NCBI GenBank assembly: GCA_963726085.1
Contig: CAVSAR010000001.1
Coordinates: 496,001-560,000, forward strand
Length of the DNA: 64,000 nucleotides
DNA from: ZC4RG30 sp963726085
Lineage (GTDB): Bacteria; Pseudomonadota; Gammaproteobacteria; Steroidobacterales; Steroidobacteraceae
Reading direction: 5' to 3'
This document shows, piece by piece, positions 26,764-34,595 of the stretch; position 1 is the stretch's first letter, and each line of letters opens with the position of its first letter. A model generated the notes under the pieces. That model saw nothing but the letters and a program-made list of their open reading frames with translations, had not been told where the DNA came from and searched no databases. A program made the translations under genes and the position numbers.

Positions 26764-28935
26764 CTAGAAGTCCACGCTGACCGAAGCGATCAGCATGCGC
26801 GGGCTGCCAAGATGCGCCAGCAAGCTGCCGGTATTAGTGCCGGTCAGATTGCTGGGGGAAATCGTTGACCAGTAGTGTTGGTCCGCTACGTTGTTGACGG
26901 TCAGCCGCAGTGCGACGGGCTTGCCCAACATCTGGGCGGCGTAGCGCACGCCCACGTCGAAGAGGTTGTATCCCGGCGCATACTGCGAATTGGTGTCATT
27001 GGCGGCGCGCTCGCCAGAGAACTGGTAATTCAGGGAAGTAACCAACCCCGGTACGGCCGCAATCTGGTATTCGAACAGGACGTTACCCTTCACCTTGGCC
27101 GCACCGACGTAGTACTTGTCGTTGGTTGACGCCAAGGGCGTGTCCTGCATGCGGGCATCCAGCAGCGTAAGCCCGCCGTAGACCGTCAGCCCATGAATCA
27201 CCTCGCCGATGGCCGAAAGCTCCAGCCCGCGGTTGACTTGATCGCCCGTGATCTTGAAGACCCGATCCACCGGATCGATATTGGCAAATGGCCGCTCTAT
27301 CCGAAACAGTGCGGCGGTAAGGTTCACCTTGTCGAGCGCCCATTTGTAGCCGATTTCGTACTGCGTGCTGCGATACGGGGCCAGCCCAATCCCCGCATTG
27401 GCAGCCGTACCGGGGGCGATATCCCCCGCCTGCAGGCTGCTCGCGTACGTGGCATAAAGTGTCATGTTGGCAGCCGGCTTGAACAGCACGCTTCCCGAGG
27501 GGCTGAGGCCATCGTCCTTGTAGCCTGGCAACTGGACTCCGGCTGCGTTGAAATTGTCGGTATGGAACCAGTCCTGGCTCAGGGCGACCCGCACCGACCA
27601 GTGCTGGCTAAACCGCACACTGTCCCCAACGTTTATGCCCTGTTGATAGATGTTTGAAGAGTTGTAGTTGAGGCTGGTATTGGGCGGCCCGGCTGCGGGC
27701 TCCGGAAAAGTCACGGGCGCATCGATGTTTGCAGTTCCCAGGCGCACACTGGCCGGCGACGCCGGCGTCGTCACCGCATAAGCCTGCGATTTGTAGCCAG
27801 CCGTGCCTACGGTAAGCTCATGGGCGATGCCTGCGGTACTGAACTGGCCGTTTAGATAGGCCGAATCACTGGTAATCCTGAACCGCGGCGCGAAGCCGTT
27901 GGCGAACGAGGAGACGTACGTGCCAGAGTTGTTCGTCAGGTTGTTGACTGGCGTATTGATGTCGCGCGTGGCGTCCTGATTCAGGATACCCACGACCAGG
28001 TGCCAGTCCTCGTTGAAATCATGCTTCAGGCGTGCAGTGCCAATGCGGGTATTCATGTCGATGCCCGCATACGATTGGCCATAGCCGACTCGCGTCGGAT
28101 CAGGCGCGTCGGGTAGCCGGATGGCCTGGCCATAGGTGAACCAGCCGGGATAACCCTTGTTCATCAGCGTGTAGTCACTGTAATTGAGCTCAAGCATGCC
28201 GTGCTCCCACGGCCGCACGTCCAGCGCGATGTCCCCCAGGGCGCGGCGCTGGTGGCTGCGGTCAACGTAGCCGTCCCCTTCGCCATATACGCCATTCAAC
28301 CGGAACCGGAATATGCCGTTGGCGTCCAGCCCCCCGCTTACATCCGCCTTGACGGTGGCAATGCTGTCGCTGCTGTAGCCAAGAGTGACCTCCTGCAGAT
28401 CGACCCCGGATGGACGCTTCGATACGAAATTGAACATGCCGGAAGGATTCGCGGGACCGTAAAGTGGCGCGGACACGCCATTGACAACCTCTATCTGCTG
28501 GAACTGCTCCATCGCCTGGGCAACGGTTGCGTACACCGTCATGCCGTCGAGGCGCGAATTCTGGAAGTTTCCGCCCTGCATGCCGCGCGTCTGTGGTCGC
28601 AGGATGTCCGGTCCCTGCTGTTCCTGATATGCCACTAGCGGCAGGTACTTCGATACATCCTTGAAGTTGCTCGCCTGCGAATTCTGGATAAGATCACCCG
28701 GCAGCACCGCCACGGAATAGGGCATGTCCAGCAGCCGTACGTTTCCAAGCGGGCCCAGGCTGTCGAGGGTGTCTACCCGGTAGTTCTCGGACGACGGTCG
28801 CGTGCCGGTAACGATGACGCTTGAAAGGCTTGCCGGGGGCCCCGCCTCGGACGGCGCGGTGTCAGCCGCCCAACTTGCCGAGCAAATCGTCAGGCCTGAG
28901 AACAATATGGCAGTAGGAAGGCGTTTGCCGCTCAT
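26764..28935 (-). CDS. TonB-dependent outer-membrane receptor (siderophore-receptor type)
   Basis: The 723-aa protein has a signal peptide (AILFSGLTICSASWA). The plug domain has SVIVTGTRPSSENYRVDTL, a RGMQGGNFQNSRLDG segment, EQIQQ-like EQFQQIEVVNGVSAPLYGPA, and NFVSKRPSG. A beta-barrel follows and ends in SVSVDF with the terminal Phe expected of outer-membrane barrels. Start ATG 28935 has GGAAG just upstream; an earlier in-frame ATG would cross the palindromic operator. Automated tools would call it a ferric-siderophore receptor, but every neighbour is a molybdenum or formate dehydrogenase gene, with an orphan ModA-like protein divergent to it. Uptake of molybdate, tungstate or a metal-chelator complex is therefore an attractive inference. 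No iron-regulation box was noticed. Confidence 0.85.
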   Translation of the reverse strand: MSGKRLPTAILFSGLTICSASWAADTAPSEAGPPASLSSVIVTGTRPSSENYRVDTLDSLGPLGNVRLLDMPYSVAVLPGDLIQNSQASNFKDVSKYLPLVAYQEQQGPDILRPQTRGMQGGNFQNSRLDGMTVYATVAQAMEQFQQIEVVNGVSAPLYGPANPSGMFNFVSKRPSGVDLQEVTLGYSSDSIATVKADVSGGLDANGIFRFRLNGVYGEGDGYVDRSHQRRALGDIALDVRPWEHGMLELNYSDYTLMNKGYPGWFTYGQAIRLPDAPDPTRVGYGQSYAGIDMNTRIGTARLKHDFNEDWHLVVGILNQDATRDINTPVNNLTNNSGTYVSSFANGFAPRFRITSDSAYLNGQFSTAGIAHELTVGTAGYKSQAYAVTTPASPASVRLGTANIDAPVTFPEPAAGPPNTSLNYNSSNIYQQGINVGDSVRFSQHWSVRVALSQDWFHTDNFNAAGVQLPGYKDDGLSPSGSVLFKPAANMTLYATYASSLQAGDIAPGTAANAGIGLAPYRSTQYEIGYKWALDKVNLTAALFRIERPFANIDPVDRVFKITGDQVNRGLELSAIGEVIHGLTVYGGLTLLDARMQDTPLASTNDKYYVGAAKVKGNVLFEYQIAAVPGLVTSLNYQFSGERAANDTNSQYAPGYNLFDVGVRYAAQMLGKPVALRLTVNNVADQHYWSTISPSNLTGTNTGSLLAHLGSPRMLIASVSVDF

Positions 28936-28989
28936 GGAAGCTTCCGGCGTCGGGGCGTGCACCCTAGCATGGGCACTCTCGACCCTACG

Positions 28990-29009
28990 ATATGCACGGC
29001 CGTGCATAT
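28990..29009. promoter_or_regulatory. Perfect 20-bp palindrome, probable operator
   Basis: ATATGCACGGCCGTGCATAT is a perfect inverted repeat lying between the divergent TonB receptor (start 55 nt to the left) and ModA-like (start about 92 nt to the right) genes. Its position suits an operator for both. The regulator encoded next to the ModA-like gene is the natural candidate to bind it. A second, imperfect repeat (CACTGC-GCCG-GCAGTG, 29029-29044) and a TATAGT hexamer (29051-29056) lie between it and the ModA-like gene. Confidence 0.55.
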
Positions 29010-29100
29010 GTCAGCAGTCACGGCTCGCCACTGCGCCGGCAGTGTCCCGATATAGTGCATGGCGACACACCTGGAAAATGATTCGCAGAGGAATGCTCCA

Positions 29101-29940
29101 TTGGTCCCATACCGGCTTTGCATCGCGCTTTCATCGCTTGTTCTATTCGGGACATTCAACGTCGCGGCCGCGGCCGATGGCGAGCACCCGGCAACGGTCG
29201 AGATCTTTGCTGCCGGCAGCCTGCGCGGCGTGGTCGGCGACCTTGCGGCAATGGCAGGACCGGACATGCACATCGATGTAAAGGCCACCTTTGGCGGATC
29301 CGGAGCCCTTCGTGAGCGCGTCGAACAAGGTGAGCATCCGGACCTGCTCCTGTCTGCAGACCTGGGATCACCCCGTAAACTCGAGTTGGCTGGGCGCACC
29401 ATCGTTCCGGCGCTAGCGTTTGCGCGCAACCGCATGTGCGTGGTATCGAGACGGGATTCAGGGTTGACCGCTGCCAACCTGATAGAAAAACTGTTGCTGC
29501 CCACGCTGCGCGTGAAAACCTCGACGCCCATCGCCGATCCATCCGGCGACTACGCATGGACGATCTTCGATCGCATCGACCAGCTGCAGCCCGGGACCGG
29601 CGACCGCCTCAAGGCCAAGGCACGCTCACAAATGAACGTTGTTGCAACGCCGACCGACCCGAATCAAAGCGCGACGGCCGCGCTGTTCGCAGCGCACCAA
29701 ATCGATGTCGCGATCACCTATTGCAGCGCATCGGCGGCCCTGGCGCGTGAGGTGCCCCAACTCACGTCTGTGGTCGTAGCTGCGCCGCTGGACCCGCATC
29801 CCGTCTACGGTATCGCGGTGCTGTCGGACAAACCCGCGGCACTGCGGCTGGCACTGTTCCTCTTGTCCGAAAAGGGGCAAGCCCTCGTAGAGAAGAACGG
29901 GCTCGTGCCGTTGCTGGATGCCCTCCCCGGACCGCGCTGA
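29101..29940 (+). CDS. ModA-like periplasmic molybdate/tungstate-binding protein
   Basis: The protein is a type-2 periplasmic binding protein of the ModA class. After a signal peptide (CIALSSLVLFGTFNVAAAA) the mature start TVEIFAAGSLRGVVGDLA gives the oxyanion-binding Ser of the ModA N-terminus. FGGSGALRERVEQGEHPDLLLSA, RNRMCVVSRRDSG and a C-terminal FLLSEKGQALVEKNGLVPLL follow. The start is set at TTG 29101 because AGAGGA lies 8 nt upstream and the signal peptide then begins at once; ATG 29059 would add 14 residues without a ribosome site. No ModB or ModC gene follows, which is unusual for a ModA. It is divergent from the TonB receptor and convergent with the ModE-like regulator, so it may hand metal to a transporter encoded elsewhere or act as a sensor. 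Confidence 0.75.
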   Translation: MVPYRLCIALSSLVLFGTFNVAAAADGEHPATVEIFAAGSLRGVVGDLAAMAGPDMHIDVKATFGGSGALRERVEQGEHPDLLLSADLGSPRKLELAGRTIVPALAFARNRMCVVSRRDSGLTAANLIEKLLLPTLRVKTSTPIADPSGDYAWTIFDRIDQLQPGTGDRLKAKARSQMNVVATPTDPNQSATAALFAAHQIDVAITYCSASAALAREVPQLTSVVVAAPLDPHPVYGIAVLSDKPAALRLALFLLSEKGQALVEKNGLVPLLDALPGPR

Positions 29941-29971
29941 TCACCGTGTGGATGCGGGCCGCGGCTCTGCC

Positions 29972-31045
29972 CTATGGACCGAAGACCTCTTCAATCGAGC
30001 GCACCCGACCCGGTTCGGTCACGCGATAGCCCGGCAGGTCCGCAATCGCTGCGCCGAAAGCCTCGCCCTGCATCACGGCCAGAACCCGCTGCACTGAGGG
30101 GTTCTCCAGGCTCTGGCGATGGCAGACGAAGACATAGTCCTCGGTGACCATGGGGACGAAATCCAGATCAAACTTTCGGGCCGCTGCCTCGACGCCGAAA
30201 CTCGCATCCGCCATCCCGCTCGCCACATAGGCGGCCACTGCGGCGTGCGTGAACTCGATCTGCTGGTAGCCCTGAATCCGCGCACCGTCGAGCCCCTGTT
30301 GTGCAAGAAGCTCGTCGAACAGCATCCGCGTCCCTGACTCGGGATCCCGATTGACGAAGCGCACTTGCGCGTCCAGTAGTTGTCGCAATCCGAGGATGCC
30401 GCGCGGATTACCTTTGCGCAGCATCAGCCCCATTTCACGCTTTACGAACGTGATCACGCGATGATCAGCGGGCAAGAGGACGTCGCGCCAGCCCGCGATG
30501 CTGCGGGCACGCAACTCGCCCTGCGGCAAGTGCATGCCGGCAAGATCGCAGCCCCGGTGCGCCAGCGACGCCAGGGAGTTGACGTTGCCAACGTAGCGGA
30601 AATCGACTTGCAGGTCGGATTCATCTGCCAGCAACTCGCGCAGGGCTGAAACGGCGAAGCCGTGGCTGGCATGGACGCGCACCGACGTGCGCCCCTCCGA
30701 CAGCAAGGCATTGATCTCGCTTTCAAGCTCCTGGGCCAGATTCTGCAGCTGCGGGCCCAGCCGGGCCTGCAGTCGCTGCCCCGCCCACACCAGGCGCTCA
30801 CCGAAGGTCGTCAGGACGCTGCCTCGTCCCTGGCGGCGCTCCACCAGCGGTGTGCCAAAGAATTCCGACCACTTTTCAATGAGATTCCAGGCGTGACGAT
30901 AGGAAACCTGTGCGCGCTCGGCAGCCCGGGTAATCTTTCCGGTGGCGCGGATCTCGTAGAGGAAGTCCAGCATGACCAGCAGGGAGCGCTCATCCTGCTC
31001 CCGGGTGAACCGCCAGACGGTCTCGATTGCGATCCGGACCGACAC
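29972..31045 (-). CDS. Transcriptional regulator: ModE/LysR-type HTH plus molybdate-binding-like domain
   Basis: The 357-aa protein has an N-terminal winged helix (about 20-95: SLLVMLDFLYEIRATGKITR, AAERAQVSYRHAWNLIEKW, TPLVERRQGRGSVLTTFGE), the form used by ModE. A substrate-binding-protein-like domain follows (about 120-330: VRVHASHGFAVSALRELL, CDLAGMHLPQG, LMLRKGNPRGILGLRQLL, VRFVNRDPESGTRMLFDELL, AYVASGMADASFGVEAAA). This second half matches the COG1910/PBP-like family related to ModA. It probably senses molybdate, tungstate or a cofactor-related ligand and controls the fdh/TonB/mob genes. The GTG start overlaps the fdhD stop (TAGTG), so it is cotranslated with fdhD. Confidence 0.8.
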   Translation of the reverse strand: MSVRIAIETVWRFTREQDERSLLVMLDFLYEIRATGKITRAAERAQVSYRHAWNLIEKWSEFFGTPLVERRQGRGSVLTTFGERLVWAGQRLQARLGPQLQNLAQELESEINALLSEGRTSVRVHASHGFAVSALRELLADESDLQVDFRYVGNVNSLASLAHRGCDLAGMHLPQGELRARSIAGWRDVLLPADHRVITFVKREMGLMLRKGNPRGILGLRQLLDAQVRFVNRDPESGTRMLFDELLAQQGLDGARIQGYQQIEFTHAAVAAYVASGMADASFGVEAAARKFDLDFVPMVTEDYVFVCHRQSLENPSVQRVLAVMQGEAFGAAIADLPGYRVTEPGRVRSIEEVFGP

Positions 31046-31875
31046 TACCGCAATCGCTGCGGATGGGTATAAACCACCTGCTGTTCCTCGCGGGCGAAAC
31101 CTACCAGCGTTACCCCGCAGTCCGCGGCAAGCTGCACGCCCAGCGCCGTCGGGGCAGACACCGCCACGAGCATGCGAATCCCAAGCGTCGCGGTCTTCTG
31201 CACCATTTCGTAGCTGGCGCGGCTAGTCACCATTGCATAGCCAGCGGCAAGATTCTCGCCACCGCGCAGCTTGGCACCGATCATCTTGTCCAGCGCGTTG
31301 TGTCGGCCCACGTCCTCGCGCACCAGCTGCACTTCCCCGTCCCAGCTTACCCAGGCTGCAGCATGCAGGCTGCCGGCCAGGGCGCCCAGGGGCTGCAGCT
31401 CTCGCAGCCGGCGCAGCGCCGCGACGAGATGTTCACGCGAAGTTTCACCTCCGGCAGCCACCGGCGGCGGGCGACGAATCGCATCCTCGATGGTTTCGGC
31501 GCCGCACACACCGCAGCCGGTACGACCCGTCAAATTGCGCCGCCGATCCAACATCTCCCCCAGGCGCGCACCGGTCACTGACAGGTGTACCTCGTGGTCA
31601 CCGGAAGAGACGTCGAGCCTGACGTCACGCACTTCGGAATAGTCCGCGACCAGCGCCTCGCTGACCGTGAAACCGACACCCATATCCTCGAGATCACGCG
31701 GCGTTGCCATCATCACCACGTGCGGTATGGAGTTGTAGGTAAGCGCGATCGGGACTTCGCCAGCAATGCTATCGGTGGTGTCCAGCCAGACACCGGCTCG
31801 CCAGCGACGCACCGGCAGTGAAACCACGGCCTCCGCGCGGGGGGCCGCTGTCACCGGTCCGGTTTCCGCAGTCAT
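31045..31875 (-). CDS. fdhD: FdhD, formate dehydrogenase sulfurtransferase
   Basis: FdhD transfers sulfur from a cysteine desulfurase to the bis-MGD cofactor and is needed for active formate dehydrogenase. The 276-aa product shows the expected order: VPIALTYNSIPHVVMMATPRD, DMGVGFTVSEALV, the redox Cys pair GRTGCGVCGAETIEDA near residue 122, AAAWVSWDGEVQLVREDVGRHNALDKMIG, and VTSRASYEMVQKTATLGI. Its stop is shared with the regulator's start. The short spacer upstream (31876-32029) would contain the promoter of fdhD plus regulator. Confidence 0.93.
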   Translation of the reverse strand: MTAETGPVTAAPRAEAVVSLPVRRWRAGVWLDTTDSIAGEVPIALTYNSIPHVVMMATPRDLEDMGVGFTVSEALVADYSEVRDVRLDVSSGDHEVHLSVTGARLGEMLDRRRNLTGRTGCGVCGAETIEDAIRRPPPVAAGGETSREHLVAALRRLRELQPLGALAGSLHAAAWVSWDGEVQLVREDVGRHNALDKMIGAKLRGGENLAAGYAMVTSRASYEMVQKTATLGIRMLVAVSAPTALGVQLAADCGVTLVGFAREEQQVVYTHPQRLR

Positions 31876-32029
31876 GGGGCCTCCTGAGGGTCAAATACCG
31901 GCGCGAAGTGTAGCGCGCAACTCCGGGCCGGGCACAGTGGCGGCGGCCCGGTTGACTTAAGGAGCGCGGCGCACTGCACACCAGCGGCGCGTGCCACGCG
32001 AGTACCGCCCCGCTCTGCGCCGCGAGCGG

Positions 32030-33142
32030 TTAATAGACGACTACTGACCGAATCGACTTGCCCTCGTGCATCAGGTCAAAGGCATCATTGATGCGCTCCA
32101 GCGGCATCTGGTGCGTGATCAGCTCGTCGATCCGGATCTTGCCATTCATGTACCAGTCCACGATGCGCGGCACATCCGTGCGGCCGCGCGCGCCGCCGAA
32201 TGCCGTGCCCTTCCACACCCGCCCGGTGACCAGCTGGAACGGACGCGTGGCAATCTCCTGGCCGGCCTCGGCGACGCCGATAATGATCGACTGTCCCCAG
32301 CCGCGATGGCAGCACTCCAGCGCCTGACGCATCACCTGGGTGATGCCGGTGCAATCGAAGGAATAGTCCGCACCACCGTCCGTGGCATCGATGACGGCCT
32401 GCACCACCTTGTCGTTGCCGACCTCCTTGGGATTGATGAAGTGCGTCATGCCGAATTTCTCGGCCATGGCGCGCTTGCCGGGATTGACGTCGATGCCGAT
32501 GATCTTATCCGCACCGACCAGCTTGGCGCCCTGGATGACATTCAGGCCAATGCCCCCGAGCCCGAACACCGCCACATTGGCGCCCGCCTCCACCTTGGCG
32601 GTGTAGATCACCGCACCGATGCCGGTGGTGACACCGCAGCCGATGTAGCAGACCTTGTCGAACGGCGCATCCTCGCGGATCTTTGCCAGCGCGATTTCCG
32701 GCAACACGCTGAAATTTGAAAACGTCGAGCACCCCATGTAGTGAAACAGTGGCTTCCCGCCCATGGAAAAGCGGCTGGTGCCATCGGGCATGACGCCCTT
32801 GCCCTGCGTCGCGCGAATCGACGTGCACAGGTTGGACTTGCGGCTGAGGCAGGTCTTGCACTGGCGGCATTCGGGTGTGTAGAGCGGAATGACATGATCG
32901 CCCACCTTGAGCGTGGTCACGCCCTTGCCGATCTCGCGCACGATGCCCGCCCCTTCATGGCCCAGGATCGACGGGAACAGGCCCTCCGAATCCTTGCCGG
33001 ACAGCGTGTAGGCATCGGTGTGACAGATGCCGGTGGCCTTGATCTCGATCAGAACTTCTCCGGCGGCAGGTCCGGCCAGGTCCACTTCATGGATCTCCAG
33101 CGGCTTGCCCGCGCCCACAGCGATTGCGGCCCGTGTCTTCAT
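32030..33142 (-). CDS. frmA: S-(hydroxymethyl)glutathione dehydrogenase / class III alcohol dehydrogenase
   Basis: The 370-aa zinc enzyme oxidises the glutathione adduct of formaldehyde to S-formylglutathione with NAD+. It has the catalytic-zinc region GICHTDAYTLSGKDSEGLFP and GHEGAGIVREIGKGV, the structural-zinc CRQCKTCLSRKSNLC, GCGVTTGIGAVIYTAKVEAG, and the Rossmann VAVFGLGGIGLNVIQGAKLVG. VWKGTAFGGARGRTDVPRIV is typical of class III. ATGA overlap with the DUF2721 stop shows coupling. No S-formylglutathione hydrolase gene is next to it, so the second step must be encoded elsewhere. Proximity to formate dehydrogenase completes a formaldehyde to CO2 route. Confidence 0.95.
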   Translation of the reverse strand: MKTRAAIAVGAGKPLEIHEVDLAGPAAGEVLIEIKATGICHTDAYTLSGKDSEGLFPSILGHEGAGIVREIGKGVTTLKVGDHVIPLYTPECRQCKTCLSRKSNLCTSIRATQGKGVMPDGTSRFSMGGKPLFHYMGCSTFSNFSVLPEIALAKIREDAPFDKVCYIGCGVTTGIGAVIYTAKVEAGANVAVFGLGGIGLNVIQGAKLVGADKIIGIDVNPGKRAMAEKFGMTHFINPKEVGNDKVVQAVIDATDGGADYSFDCTGITQVMRQALECCHRGWGQSIIIGVAEAGQEIATRPFQLVTGRVWKGTAFGGARGRTDVPRIVDWYMNGKIRIDELITHQMPLERINDAFDLMHEGKSIRSVVVY

Positions 33143-33606
33143 GGGTTACTCCGTGAACTGAAGCGTAGTGTTTCCGTGGCAATCCTGACTTCAATCAAGA
33201 AGCACCACAGGGATCCGAACAGGGCCAGCATCGCGATGACAAATATCAGCGCAATTAACGGACCCATGCGAAAGGGCGAGAATTCCGCGGCGAACATCAG
33301 CGCCACCAAAAGTGCCACCAACAGTGCCGCGACCGTGCCCAGCGTAATGGCACGGTTCATCAGCCGCGCCCGGCGGCGCGTCGTGTCCAGCACCGTGTGG
33401 ATATCATGGGCGCCCTGCTCCGAGGCGGTGGGCAGGCGCTCCTCCAGTGTCCGTGCCCGGTCGACAATGCGGGCCAGGCGAGTGGTCAACATCGACAGCA
33501 GCACGCCCACCCCATTGAGCAGGAACACAGGGGTCAGCGACAGCTGGATGGCTCGCGCCACGTCACCGACCTGCACCTGCGCAAACTCCATTCCCGGTAG
33601 CGCCAT
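33139..33606 (-). CDS. DUF2721 membrane protein
   Basis: The 155-aa inner-membrane protein matches DUF2721: an N-terminal segment AIQLSLTPVFLLNGVGVLLSMLTTRLARIVDR (about 18-50), a helical arginine-rich middle (RARTLEERL, LDTTRRRARLMNRAI), and two C-terminal membrane helices (GTVAALLVALLVALMFAAEF; LIALIFVIAMLALFGSLWCF). The role is not established. ATG is 1 nt after the kdsB stop (TAGGATG), and its own stop overlaps frmA, so it bridges the lipid A operon and frmA. Confidence 0.85.
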   Translation of the reverse strand: MALPGMEFAQVQVGDVARAIQLSLTPVFLLNGVGVLLSMLTTRLARIVDRARTLEERLPTASEQGAHDIHTVLDTTRRRARLMNRAITLGTVAALLVALLVALMFAAEFSPFRMGPLIALIFVIAMLALFGSLWCFLIEVRIATETLRFSSRSNP

Positions 33607-33607
33607 C

Positions 33608-34396
33608 CTAATGTGACTCCCTCATTTTCTCCCTGGCGCCCAGCAGCAGTGCGACCCGCGCCAGATCCTCGGCCGTATTCACATCCGGCCCCGGCGTCTC
33701 GGCCGCATCCGCAACGCGGATTTCCATGCCATTCTCAAGGGCCCGCAATTGCTCGAGCTTTTCCACCAGCTCCAGTGGACTGGGCTGCAACAGCGATAGG
33801 CGGCGCAGCGCGGCAACGCGATAGGCGTAAAGCCCGATGTGACGGCGCGCGGCCGCAAAGCCACGCTGGCTGGCCATTCCGGCCGGGGCAGTATCGCGCC
33901 CCCACGGAATCGGCGCGCGACTGAAATACAGCGCACGACCGGTCGAATCAGTCACCACTTTTACGGCATTTGGATCCATGAAGGCGGCGACCCCGGTGAT
34001 CCGTGTTGCCAGCGTCGCGATCTGGGCCGATGGCTGCTGTTCAAGCAACTGCGCCACCTGGCGCACGAGGCTGGAAGGCATCATCGGTTCGTCGCCCTGC
34101 AGGTTCACGATCACTTCATCCTGGTCCCAGCCCGCCTGCAGCGCCACTTCCGCGATCCGGTCCGTGCCCGACAGGTGCGTGAGGGAGGTCAGTTGAACCG
34201 CCGCGCCGAAACCACGCGCGGCTTCGGCGATGCGATCGTCGTCGGTGGCGATGACCACCGATGCTGCCCCCGATGCCAGGGCCGTCGCATGCACCCATTG
34301 CAGCATCGGCCGCCCTTCTATCAGCAGCAGTGGCTTGCCCGGGAGGCGCGAGGATCCGTAGCGTGCAGGTATGACTACCCGGAACATCAGTGGCAA
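33608..34396 (-). CDS. kdsB: KdsB, CMP-Kdo synthetase
   Basis: KdsB couples CTP and Kdo to CMP-Kdo for the lipopolysaccharide inner core. The 262-aa protein has FRVVIPARYGSSRLPGKPLL, PMLQWVHATAL, VVIATDDDRIAEAA, SGTDRIAEVA, VNLQGDEPMMPSSLV, NAVKVVTDSTGRALYFSRAPIPW, and HIGLYAYRVAALRR with PSPLELVEKLEQLRALENG, the family order from end to end. It follows the ycaR gene by 7 nt in the exbB-exbD-msbA-lpxK operon. Confidence 0.95.
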   Translation of the reverse strand: MPLMFRVVIPARYGSSRLPGKPLLLIEGRPMLQWVHATALASGAASVVIATDDDRIAEAARGFGAAVQLTSLTHLSGTDRIAEVALQAGWDQDEVIVNLQGDEPMMPSSLVRQVAQLLEQQPSAQIATLATRITGVAAFMDPNAVKVVTDSTGRALYFSRAPIPWGRDTAPAGMASQRGFAAARRHIGLYAYRVAALRRLSLLQPSPLELVEKLEQLRALENGMEIRVADAAETPGPDVNTAEDLARVALLLGAREKMRESH

Positions 34397-34403
34397 CGCT
34401 TGC

Positions 34404-34595
34404 CTAGCGTTCCATCAGCTTGTCGTCGCTGTTCAAGGCCCGCGCCTCGGCCTCCAGCATGACCGGGACGTCGTCGCGAATCGGAAATGCCAGTCGATCG
34501 GCACGGCAGACCAGCACCTGTGCAGCTGGCTGGTACAGCAGCGGCCCCTTGCAAAGCGGACACGCCAGAATTTCCAGCAATCTTGAGTCAAGCAC
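34404..34595 (-). CDS. ycaR: Trm112/UPF0434 family small protein (YcaR)
   Basis: The 63-aa protein starts with GTG 34595, 7-8 nt after a GGGGGAG box; this start lies inside the last codons of lpxK. The family signature is LLEILACPLCKGPLL followed by QVLVCRADRLAFPIRDDVPVML. E. coli YcaR lies between lpxK and kdsB in the same order. Its exact role is unknown; the related Trm112 is a zinc-binding activator of methyltransferases. Only three Cys are visible. Confidence 0.9.
   Translation of the reverse strand: MLDSRLLEILACPLCKGPLLYQPAAQVLVCRADRLAFPIRDDVPVMLEAEARALNSDDKLMER

Noticed and set aside
32006..32029. CCGCTC-GCGGCGCA-GAGCGG hairpin after frmA as a terminator
   Set aside because: The stem is only six pairs and is not followed by a U-run, so it is too weak to call.
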